This document shows positions 44,276-54,447 of a stretch of 64,000 nucleotides of DNA, piece by piece. The position numbers and the translations under genes are program-made. The stretch is from Armigeres subalbatus. Taxonomy: Eukaryota; Arthropoda; Insecta; Diptera; Culicidae. The stretch lies in assembly GCF_024139115.2 (NCBI RefSeq), contig NW_026943327.1:806001-870000 (forward strand), in the 5' to 3' direction. The notes beneath the pieces were generated by a model, which ran no database searches, was not told the DNA's origin, and saw nothing but the letters and a program-made list of their open reading frames with translations. Every line of letters begins with the position of its first letter. Position 1 is the first letter of the stretch.

Positions 44276-46826
44276 AATATCACACTTAGTTTTAATCACC
44301 GACCTCGGCTGTGCGAATCTCGGTTTTAGCATTTTAACTGAGGTTCAGCTAACAAAATGCCAGGTAGCTTAGTAACAAAAAATCAGAAGTGTTGTATACA
44401 AGACACAACCGTCCAACGTAAACTACGTTAGGCAGTTTTGTTCATTGAGGATTGTAGTGCCATCATGCATGAATATTTTTAGAAAATTCATTTGATTACT
44501 TATGTCACTGGTTTCGAACAAAGCTAGCGTATCTTAAGATATGAAAATTGTTGGATACGACAATTGTTTAAAAAATTTACTATGAAAACCCAAATTTAGT
44601 CCTCAGTGGTAATGATGCTTTTCTTGGATCCGAATTGCCTACATTTGGGTTTTGAAGCATTTGATGAAATATTTCAATAGAAGAAGCCCTAGGGAAGCAT
44701 TCTCTTTTCCGTTTCAAACTTTTATTATTCAGAAACATTCCAATCATAGGCATATCTTGTTTTTCGTGCATCACTAGAAATCATAAAATGTCAATCATGT
44801 ACCAAAACTTAATTAATTTGGTTGTGGTGCGTGCGAGTAGTAAACGTTGTAGACGGGAAAAGATAGTGTGTGTGTTCTAACATTCTAAAATCTCAAAATC
44901 TCAAATCTCATCGGCGATTCAAACCATGCGTGAGTCAAATCCCATCAGAATTATGACCGAGAGATTTGCTCATGATTTGAATCGCAATTTGCATCATTGC
45001 ATGATATTTACGTGTTCTTCATTGTTGAATGCATTGAATTTTTCGTCTAAAACGTCTATTTTTTGTCTAAAACAGTGGCTAATAATTATATATAAACAAA
45101 ACATACGTCTCGATTGCGTTTCGACGCTTTTTAGAACGAAATCATTTTTTGGTAAGTGAGCGAAGCGATGCGATTCTGGCCGAGAAACTCAAGCGCGATG
45201 CTTCCCCTATAGAATCGCAGGCGAGTTAGCTCGTGCATGAAACTTCGATGATTCAGATTTGAGTATGATTCTACCAACACTGAGTGTCATTATGGATAAA
45301 ATATCCGTGCAAACATTTTATTAATATCATTGCAAGACTTTTGAATCAGGGAGCAAGAAGGTGATAGCTCTATTGTATCTCATATAGCCTGTTTCAAGAA
45401 CGTATGCGTTCCGAAGCTTTTGTCGTGTACAATAAGTACCGCATTATTGCACCCACGTTTTATAAAAATATCGTAAGTGCATTCACACTTCCTGAATCAA
45501 AGTTAAATCCTTCTGATTCAGGCGCGCATTTTATTGGACAAAATATTATTAGGCCGATATAAATATTTTTTTTAAATATGTCTCACCCACATTGTTATTT
45601 TGCTCAAAAATAACAACTTGAGGGGCAACAAAAAAAAATTCCGGTAAATTTTGAGAACTTTCAAAACATTCTTTAAAAAATCCGAGGAGTTTTTTTTTAT
45701 TTTATTTTTTTTTTCATTTTAATATTTATTTTTTACTAGTAGACCCGTCGAACTTTGCTTCGCCTAAAATTGATTTATTCTCTGATTAATTCTCGAGTTA
45801 TGCAGAAATTTTTGATTCATTTGTATGGGAGCCCCCCTTTCCAGAAGGGGGAGGTGTTGCGAACCACCACAGAAACATGTCTTCTCTTCCAAAACCTCCA
45901 CACGCCAGATTTGTTTCCATTTGCTTGATCTCGAGTTATGATGAAATTGGTGTTTCATTTGTATATGAGCCAGGTTTCAAAGAGGAGAGGGATCTCTTAC
46001 CATCTTAAGAACCTTCCCCGGCCCCAAAAACCTCTGCATTCAAATTTTCATGCCGCTCGATTCAGTAGAAGAAGAAGAAGATTACCTCCTCCCCCTTGAC
46101 TTTGCGGAGACCATAATTTTTAATAAATATGTGTAACGGCCTTATTAGTTTTCAGTTTGCAAAAAAATGCATTTTCCAAAGTCGTTTTTTAATATAAATT
46201 GATTGCATTACTAGCAAGGGCATTGGCATTGATAACAATTGATCGTCTCATGCCTGCACAAACATGCCCCTATCTGCATCACTTTTTATACACCATGCAC
46301 TACATTACGCATTTTTGTTACATTTGTTTCGACCGCGGTCACTGGTCCGGCTCCATTGTTCTACTTTTTGTGCGAAACACCGCACAAAAAGGAGAGTCCA
46401 AAAGCCAACCGCACTGAACGGCGACGGCCGAAACGAGACTCTGCGGACAAGAAAAGAGGGTGCTGCCAAAATGATCCGATACCCTATTTTAACATTCATA
46501 ACCCAAAGTTTCAATATAATTGACAAATTGGTAGAGAATTTCCGAATCGATTGATATATAAATCTCAAAAATCCATCGGAAGATAAAGGCGCTATTAAAC
46601 TTCAAAATCTTACATGATTTCGTGACGGTCTCGAATTTGGAAATTTTCATTTGTCACCCTGTATCCGAGTCTTCCCCTTAGACGTAGTTTACGTCAAAAT
46701 GTTCACCTGAATATCGGCATCCGTTTGCTGAGATCACATTAAAATGCGTTGCCGAGCAGACGGCTGTTCAAATCTCGGCATATTTTAGCCGAGATTCGGC
46801 ATTCAAAATTAAGTGTGATATAATAC
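44276..46826. mobile_element. Possible inner element with imperfect inverted arms
   Basis: ATATCACACTTAGTTTT (44277) mirrors AAAATTAAGTGTGATATA (about 46808). Farther in, ACGTAAACTACGTTAGG (about 44417) mirrors CTTAGACGTAGTTTACGT (about 46677). CTCGGC and AATCTCGG words sit between them in both arms. Arms of about 150 bp are diverged. No target duplication. It could be one old insertion in the hAT element or part of its own structure. Confidence 0.4.
45735..46068 (+). repeat. Dispersed repeat with CTAGTAGACCCGTCGAAC head
   Basis: Same repeat type as 35596: CTAGTAGACCCGTCGAACTT, CTCGAGTTATGCAGAAATTT, GTATGGGAGCCCCCCTTTCC, CTTAAGAACCTTCCCCGGCC, ending at CGATTCAGTAGAAGAAGAAG. A second CTCGAGTTATG block inside shows the internal duplication of this family. 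The GGCCGATATAAATATT repeat copy lies just upstream at 45549-45640. Confidence 0.6.
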
Positions 46827-47170
46827 AAACAATCAAGCCTACTACGACGGCCAGCGAACGCGTCTTTTCGAACTCGGCGAACATTTGTTCCAGAAACCCT
46901 AAATATTATTTGCTTTTTGAAGTCAAACCAAGGATCGATTTAAATTGAAATTGAATTTAGTTTTAATTTAAATTCTGTATCATCTGGCCTTTCTAAAATA
47001 TGAACTTTACCCCTAAACTTCGAAAAAAACTTTTTAAAATACGAAAAAATAATGTTTTTAAAAACATCGAAAATTCCCGGGATCCCGGAATTTCCCGGGA
47101 TATATAAGAATTTTCATCCCGAATCCCGAGACAGCAAAAATGGCCGCGAAATGGAAACTCTAATGATAAG

Positions 47171-47697
47171 TGAGAGACGTGTTCTTTCTCTTTAGGATTC
47201 AATCCCTGACAGGGAGTCAATATTCGAATAACGCCCAACAATATACTCTTTGTCGTCAATAGAGTTTGTTACTGACAAACGCACCTCGCAACAAGCCTTT
47301 ATCAGAACCCAAACACAATATGACAAGAATCGTTTGTTTTTCAAACTCTGATATTTCCGAGAATACGATGCTAATTTATTAATCATAGTTAAATTCTCGA
47401 ATATTTCCTTAAAATCAGAAATTATGACAGCATAAAATCGAAATTTGCCATAGAGATAATGCAAAATAACGGGATGAAAAGTTAGCAACAAAATTGTCTT
47501 CTTTTTTGTTGCTGACAATTTTTTTCAGATCTTTGTCATTATCTGATAAAAACAAAGCTTTGTCGTTGGTTCTCTTTTGTCGCTTGTTTCGCAAGCGCAT
47601 CCAAGAAAAATTGATTCCCTGATAATGCATTTTCAACATACCCTTGGAAAACTTGGAAATACTCCGGTGTCCCAAATTACAACAGATTATATGAAAT
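47171..47697. other. Spacer right of the hAT element
   Basis: Short minus-strand frames (47192-47518, 47415-47675) are basic and Asn- or Lys-rich with no domain. Nothing recognised. Confidence 0.3.
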
Positions 47698-47950
47698 ACT
47701 AGTCGACCCGGCAGACGTTGTCCTGCATAGTAGGCGAAAATGCGCGTTCTGAACTACTCAAGCGAAATTCCTATACAAATCTTAATTTCAGCTTTCTCAT
47801 CCTTACTCGTAATTTGTACATGAGGAAATATCATATAAACCCGTCGGAAACTGTAACGAACATATCTGCTGAAGGAATGAAGAAAATCCATCCAGCCGTT
47901 TTCGAGTTATGCGGATACGAACACAGACCATTTCATTTTTATATATAAGA
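47698..47950 (+). repeat. Dispersed repeat with CTAGTCGACCCGGCAGACG head
   Basis: Starts TACTAGTCGACCCGGCAGAC and GTTGTCCTGCATAG, and ends ATCCATCCAGCCGTTTTCGA, GTTATGCGGATACGAACACA and TTTTTATATATAAGAAGAAG. This is a second, distinct type of the GACCCGGC head class that is common in arthropods. A tail fragment of it lies at 41926-42025. Confidence 0.6.
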
Positions 47951-49899
47951 AGAAGATTACCATCACCAATGAAAGCGACAAAATTTAAAAAAAAACTTCG
48001 TTTTCTATTCATTTTCCGGAAAACTCACATATACGTCTGTCTTGCAGTTGATTTTGGACACAACGAACCACTTGTCAACTTTTCTATTTTCAAATGCTTT
48101 GCCCTAAACGCTTTAGAAAAGCATATAAACTTTGGTTTCCCAGAAGGGTAATATCAGTTATCGATTCCATATATTAGCAGATTGACCAAAAAATTGAACT
48201 GGAGGAATATAAAATAATACAAAAGCAAAAAAAAAACTTTTGAGATTTTTATTCTTAAACGAATCTATTTTACTTCCCAAAAGATCCCCATGGGAAAGTT
48301 TAAGAATTTCCAACAATACAGAAGCACTTCCATTCCCGTCACTTCCGTTGGAAAAGTTTATCCCAAGAGGGAGGAAGGCGACAGATCTTTGCGGTACTTT
48401 GATAAAATATTTTGTCAGGATACAGTTACAACGCGCGTCCACATTGTGTTCGCCTTCACAAATAAATTTTCCGCTCTGTGGCCAAGGAGCTTTATCCTTT
48501 CACTGAATAAACAATGACCGTAGCCCTACCACCACCAACAACAACAAATGTGTAGTGCAAAGGTTTATGTTATCTGTTTTGTCTGATATTTTCATTCAAC
48601 CATCGCCATAACGACCAACAAAGTCATTACCCTCCATACATCCCTATAAAGAGTTCCCTAACCATGACGACGAATGATATTCGCGAGAACGAAGCCGAAA
48701 GCGAGTGGAGCTCCATTGTTTGCCCGGTTCATTGTTGGAAACTTTATCCTTCGGGGGTGTTTATCGCCTTCATGCGTGTGGCTCGTTTTCTTCCGGATCA
48801 AAAAAAAAATAGTTTGAAGTTTTCAACCTTTGTCAACAGTTCAAAATAATAGCACGAAATCGATGGTTGAAGAATAAAATTTCTCATTGATCTGCAAAAG
48901 AAGTTAAACAAAATTATCATCTTCAGGATTTATTACGTTAAAACTAGAACTTATCACATTTTGTTTGAATGATGTTGAACATCGTTTCATCATTCAAAAC
49001 GATAAGGTTTATGGTAAGAGTGGTATTTTGAACCACCAGTTCGACGGCTCATATTTTGGACCACTGAGTGCAAATTCCCTTTGGTGGTCCAAAATAAGAT
49101 CCCCCGTAAGGGTGGTCCAAAATACATCCTTTACCCTATGTACGCAGAAAACCTAATTAGAGAAAAATAGCTAGCGTCACGCGGCCATATTATTGAATGG
49201 AGACGCATGGTAAGGCGTTATTAAACCACGGGCCAGAGGAACTTTTGCAAGCCAAACCGAAGATAGCAAATTCATTTCTTAGTTCTGTTTTTGAATAAAA
49301 AAAACATTCTCGACACCTCGGGCTTATAGTAACCACACATGCATGCCACCCAAATTACAAATAACAGGCAGAGGAAGCCTTCAATTGATGTGAAAGTACT
49401 AATAAGAACCAAGTTGCAATAGAATATAGAACCATGGAACAAGAAGTAACACTCTCTAACAAAACGACATTAATTTTTGTTTACCAATGATTAAAATGTT
49501 CTCAGGTTCTATTTTCAGAGCACACTGAGATGGCTCAAAAATAAATAAAGTCCTAAATTACACGGACGACCACATCTCTGTGAACTGGCCAGCTATTGCG
49601 TTTCCGCTGGTCAACCGTACAAGTTACAAGACTATATTTGCTGAAATAATTAAGTGCCTTCCTACACCAGTTTTCATGTGTATTTTTGCTGTAATAGAAT
49701 ACTAATAGTATACTAATCAGAATCATTCAAGTAATGAACAAAAGGACCTACCATTCACTTGTCAAATCATTCAAGCCGTAGCACACCCTTCTCAGCTTAT
49801 AACTACACAGATCAATCAACCGAAGGGATCGAATTAAATAAAGCATTTGGTTGCATCACATCGCTTTTGTGAGATAACACTAAACGCTTCTTTCATGGG
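47951..49899. other. Mixed spacer, possible degraded SINE
   Basis: Small frames at 48158-48442 (minus), 48240-48517 and 48664-48849 (plus) are unidentified. About 49047-49098 forms a stem, TATTTTGGACCAC with GTGGTCCAAAATA, followed by another GGTGGTCCAAAATAC. About 49365-49455 (GGAAGCCTTCAATTGATGTG, AATAAGAACCAAGTTGCAAT) weakly resembles the SINE body. Confidence 0.3.
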
Positions 49900-50400
49900 A
49901 TAACTAACTTGACTATCACACTTGAGAACCATAAATAACATTTTTGGACGAATGACTGATTTGTAAATCTGCAGCACCAAAAGATCTCCCTGCAATCCCC
50001 CAGCACTTTTGGCAATTCATTCAATACCCAATATGTCGAAATCTGACATTCCTTTATTAAGCTTTATGTCAATCTAGTTGAAGACGACTTTGTAAAAGTT
50101 CAGATTTCCCATTGCACAAGCCATAGGAAAATAGGATGCATTATCGAAAGCACCTTCAGTGTCTAAGATCGAAGTGCTATTTCTTTTGCTGAGATACTTT
50201 TCTCCACATTCGTTACCAACGAGTTTATACACGCTTTGGCATACAAAGAACTGGACTTAGTCAAGTGGCTTATGGGTCTCACCGTTACGCCTTGCATGTG
50301 CGTTTTCCATCACATTAGGCTTACCGTAGCCATACTAGCCTTCCAGCTTTGGACGGTTTTCCGTTTAAAACTCACATCGTTCCTAAACGGGTGTTTTATT
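49900..50400 (-). pseudogene. LOA-type reverse transcriptase fragment
   Basis: Minus-strand pieces: LVTNVEKSISAKEIAL-like codons at about 50235-50175, DTEGAFDNASYF (about 50170-50135, palm A as in the 9.5-12.7 kb element) and IYKSVIRPKM (about 49974-49945, matching IYKTIVRPRT there). The catalytic YADD region between them is missing. Heavily decayed; same clade as the element at 9497-12690 but another family by wording. Confidence 0.5.
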
Positions 50401-52702
50401 TACTAGGGAAGAGTGGGCAGCATTTTTGGAAGTTTTCCCAATCAGGGAAAAAAAAAAGTTTTATTACTTTTTATCAAAATATTTGAATCTTGCAAGTCAA
50501 AGCTGTGATAGTAAATCAGGTGACGAGGTAGTAAAATAATGGAAAGCCTCCTTAATAGATGAATAAAAATCGAAGACAATTTTAACATTTTTTAATTTTG
50601 TTGAATACAATAATGAAAAGCATAAACAATATTTATTGATTTTTTTTATATCATTCAAGGCTTTCTACGAGTCTTCATTAAAGCCTATTCGAAATCTATT
50701 AATTCACCATTTTTGGATAGAGAAACAGAAAACCTTTCAAAAATGATCAGGAGTGTCTACTTTCCACTACTTTTCACCTTTTCACTATTATTCATCCTTT
50801 TTTGAGCTGACCGGCGCGGGCCCCATGTCTTGCAGTGAAAGTATCCACCAGAGCCTCACTGACTGGTCTGACGCTAAGCTGCCGCTGCCGCTGCATTCGA
50901 GGGAATCGAACCGGTAATAACGCATGACGGCACACGGGTCTTTTGAAGTTCAGACTGTTGGATCATATGGCGGTGAGTACTTCCTGGAACTGTGAAAATA
51001 AACGAGTTGCGATGCTGGATGTTGAGGACCCACTAATATACATCGAGGTAGGTATACGAAGGACATTCATAGAGGCTTCTCGTTTGAAATAGGTGTTGCA
51101 AGCTGTATGGTCTAACGAATAGCGCTGCCACCCAGTAATCAGGTCGCTGCATCGAAAACAGTTTTTTTTTTATTACTGAGATGTGCCAAGCTTCAGAAAA
51201 ATAATGCTTAGATGTTTGTGTTGTTTATGCAAGTGTAAGTTATTTACAAATTTCATTTCTAAAATGAATTACATTTGCGAATTCTGTACATCACGATCCA
51301 ACTTTAGTATTTGCGGTGATTCAAATTATATTCCATCAACAACAACAGGAATGCAAACGATGAAAACAGAACGGTACAGCAGATTGTATCCCCCCTGATG
51401 GCCCGATACCAAGCAGTACCGAACTTTTCCATTATGTCGATTAGCAAAACCATCTTCATAACTCAAGAAAAATGTAGCAAATCCACTTTGGATCCAAGAG
51501 ATCCTACAATGCCCAAGTGGAAGGATTGAAAATAAAGCGCGATTTTCAATCCTTCCGCAGCGTTCAGATGAGAACTCTCAAAAGGCACTTGTTGGCGGAT
51601 CGCTTGTGATATAGATGTCGATATAGATGACGGCAATATTGACACAAGCCTGAAGAGTAGGTACGCGAATCTTTTCCATGTCGAAGGTAAATTTTATTTT
51701 ATAGTTGGCAACACAAAGAAGATTATCTACGTTTCCGCCGAGGACATTGGTGGCGAAAAAACAGTTTGGAAATGTAGAGCGAAGGTGTAGAGTAGACTTA
51801 AAGTACTATATTTAAGAATAATAAAATTTAACCCAGCTGTCTCTATCTGATAATCGGATTGATCATGAATGTAAAATCAATCGAATTGAAAACCTGAGAC
51901 TAGGATTTCAGGTGGATCAATCAACGTTTGATCTCTTAAATCATGTTTCAAAATCATCTAGTGAATTAACGTGTTGATCTACCAAAAAGATTCGGCTTCC
52001 ACATAGCATCACCTAAAGTTTAACCAACCTCATCGTCATAGACGACTTATATTTGCAATAAAGAACCCCATGCTGTTCGTCTTCTGATTGGTTGCAAAGA
52101 AAGACGAAAAAACAAATTGATTTTTAGCAGCTTGAGGAAGATAGATTCAATTTCCTGCTGTAGATGTAAGATGAGTTTAACCGAGATCCAATGTCAGCAT
52201 CGTTTTAATGAAACACAAACTTTAGGAAGTGGATTTAAGATTTGTCAACTGTAACTTTTAGCTATTCAATAGCAATTTTTTAAGTTTCATTTTCTATATA
52301 GTAGTAATGAAACGAAAGGCGACAATCTTAAAAACATTTCCGTTTTTGCGTACGAAAAACGTTTCGAGAAGAAATAGGATTCCGCAGTCTGTTTTTCAAT
52401 GATCGTCATCAAATATATTAGACACCATCTTTTCAGTAGCAAATATAAACTCGCAGGTCTTGTAATGTGAGTTAACAATCATCCGATCGCGAACAAAAAA
52501 GTACTATAGATCGCAACCTGTAATTTAGCAGTAATAAGTACAGTGCAATCAAAATTAACTAACAGTAAAAGATGCATTATTCAGGATTCTTCAATGCTCG
52601 TACTACAAACCAGCTTTCGGGAGTTATCATAGATGGCAATCTTATACGGCCCCATCAAAACCCATTAGCATAGACAAACAGAAAATAATTGCACAAACAA
52701 CA
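50401..52702. other. Long unassigned stretch
   Basis: No recognised protein motif or clear paired termini. A GC-rich patch at 50810-50960 (GACCGGCGCGGGCCCCATG, GCTGCCGCTGCCGCTGC) stands out from AT-rich surroundings. Small frames (51183-51398 plus, Cys-rich; 52287-52478 minus) lack support. Confidence 0.3.
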
Positions 52703-52949
52703 AGGCCTTCCTCAGCCTAGCGGTGACAAACGCGATTACAAAGAAAGATCATGTTGTTGGTGGCTGGGTTCGATTCCTGGACCGGTCTAGGATTTTTTTG
52801 GGGAGGAAATTTCTTGGTCTTCCTTGGTCATAAAAGTGTCATCGTGAGCTTAGAATGCTCGCAGTGAATAACTGTGGTAGTGCGTAATGAATACGAGGCT
52901 ACAAGTCAGCAATGTCCTAGGGATGTGATACCATCAAAGAAGATGAAAA
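52703..52949 (+). mobile_element. SINE, Feilai-like, near full length
   Basis: Head CCTTCCTCAGCCTAGCGGTG with GGTTCGATTCCTGGACCGGT (box B), body CATAAAAGTGTCATCGTGAG and GAATAACTGTGGTAGTGCGT, tail GGATGTGATACCATCAAAGA with AGATG. Same design as 6532-6819 but more diverged; the microsatellite tail is degraded. Confidence 0.7.
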
Positions 52950-53089
52950 GCACAGGCAAACCAATACAAAATTATGACGCTATTTTCGCTGTCGCTTAAT
53001 AAGCACAAAAATTACTATGGCAGGGGAACTAGGTTTAAAATGTGCCAGTCAGCTAATCCGAGCCATTGCATTATGAAGTTATGGAGTGA

Positions 53090-53265
53090 TGATAAGTGAG
53101 AAGTGAGAAATAATGAATGAGAACATGGAACATGAGAATTGATAAATAGGATGTGAGAAGTGCGAAACGAGACGTGAGAGATGCAAGGGGGAAAGCAAGG
53201 AGTGAAATTGAAGAATAATGGAAGAAAATGCGAAAAGAGAGACGAAGAGAGAGAAGTGAATAGTG
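53090..53265. repeat. Purine-rich simple sequence
   Basis: GAGAAGTGAGAAA-like text dominates: AGAAGTGAGAAATAATGAAT, GATGTGAGAAGTGCGAAAC, GAGAGACGAAGAGAGAGAAG. The plus strand is strongly GA-biased for about 170 bases. No coding support. Confidence 0.55.
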
Positions 53266-53305
53266 TGGAGACTACTCAGAATAGAGTTTTTTCGGCATAT
53301 ATTTT

Positions 53306-54447
53306 TGGGCATCCACGAAATCCTTGGAGTAAGAGCTAAAGATCTAGAAGCGTTACGAAAGATCAATCAAACTGTTGTAAATATGGCACATGCCCTTTGG
53401 GTGTGGAGAAAAATGTGTCAACGGCAGAGGTTCTCAGTTATCCAAGAAATCCCTTTAGCTAGGTCTTAAGATCTACACGCGAAACTAAATATCAATCGGA
53501 TTGTTTTAATCATGGTATATGTTCTTTTGGATGTGTAGAACAGAATAAGCCAATGTAAAAGATTCTGGGTCATTCAAGAAATCCCTGGAGTTAGGCCTAC
53601 TGGCATAACTAAAGAATTATCGGACTGTTTTGAATGTGGTACATGTCCTTTTGGATGTGTATGTAGAATATAATAAGTCAACGGCAGAGAGAAATCCCAG
53701 GGGTTTTTTTTCCCTTGTTGGGTATCCCTGCGACCATTTGTTAGATCTATTGTGATATATGCCTCATTTGATCTAGCTTTGTCAAGGTGACGTATCATTA
53801 CTATTTAGAGCAATTGCATTACCTTGACTACCAGCGTTATCCCAATGCGGTATTATGGTTCTGATGAATCGTACTACCATATTGGGACTTGTTCTCCAAA
53901 CTTCTGAGGGTTTTGTTAGCCCCTTGTTGAAGAACTGTAATCTCTTTTTTAAAATTGCCGGACAATGGCATAACAGATGTTCCGATTCTTCTACACGTGT
54001 GCCGCAGAATCGACATACCTGATCTTGAAGTTTTCCTAACAGCTTCAAGTGATATCGGCTCGGGCAATGGCCTGTTATAAGACCTGTGTATGTGTTAAGA
54101 TCTTTTTTTTTTTTTTGAAAGAAAGATGAAAATTTAGCGAGTGATAAATACGTTTGGTGTGATGAAACGTTTTGACTGCCTTGCAATTTGTTTTTTTTTG
54201 TGTTTTTCAAGATGTCCTCTATTTAAGAATGTTCCCAAGATTTGAGTTCCATTCGAAGACAACACGTAGATACACCACAAAATTGTTCGGGACCTATGAA
54301 TTGTCGAGATGAACCAAGTCTGGCCAGCATATCAGCTTGTTCATTGCTTTCAATGCCACAATGACCAGGAACCCAATACAGGTTCACTTGAGTAAGTCTT
54401 AAGATCTACATGCGTAACTAAAGAAATTCGAACTTTTTAAAATATGT
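53306..54447. repeat. Tandem array of about 130-bp units, split by an LOA fragment
   Basis: Units begin near 53309, 53437 and 53570, each with AAGAAATCCCTGGAGT-like text, AAGATCTACACGCGAAACTA, ACTGTTTTAAATATGGTACA and CCTTTTGGATGTGTAG. A fourth part resumes at about 54392 (GAGTAAGTCTTAAGATCTAC, ATGCGTAACTAAAGAAAT) beyond the LOA fragment and is cut again by RTE copy B at 54448. The array was therefore interrupted twice. Confidence 0.7.
53700..54391 (-). pseudogene. LOA-type RNase H and C-terminal fragment
   Basis: Minus strand: LYWVPGHCGIESNEQADMLA (about 54380-54320, end of RNase H), FIGPEQFCGVS, a poly-T slip near 54100, then DLNTYTGLITGHCPSRYHL and CRFCGTRVEESEHLLCHC (zinc-like tail), ending near 53800. 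It matches the C-terminal third of the 9497-12690 element in order, but the wording differs, so another LOA family. 5'-truncated within RNase H. Confidence 0.75.

Larger units (their letters stand above)
43023..47162. mobile_element. 4.1 kb hAT-type element with 8-bp duplication
   Basis: ATGATAAG at 43015-43022 recurs exactly at 47163-47170. The termini are TAGAGATTCCATCCCGGG (left) and, read inward, TAGAGTTTCCATTTCGCGGC (right), about 18 bp with four mismatches. Both subterminal regions are crowded with CCCGGGA and ATCCCGGGAT words (about 43034-43130 and 47074-47130), a layout like transposase-binding repeats in hAT elements. No hAT transposase can be read inside. The interior holds an inner inverted pair (44276/46826) and dispersed repeats, so the original gene is deleted or overwritten. 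Confidence 0.8.

Noticed and set aside
46199..46554. Three overlapping plus-strand frames inside the hAT element as a transposase remnant
   Set aside because: None shows hAT motifs (BED finger or dimerisation C-terminus); overlapping frames of similar length suggest chance.
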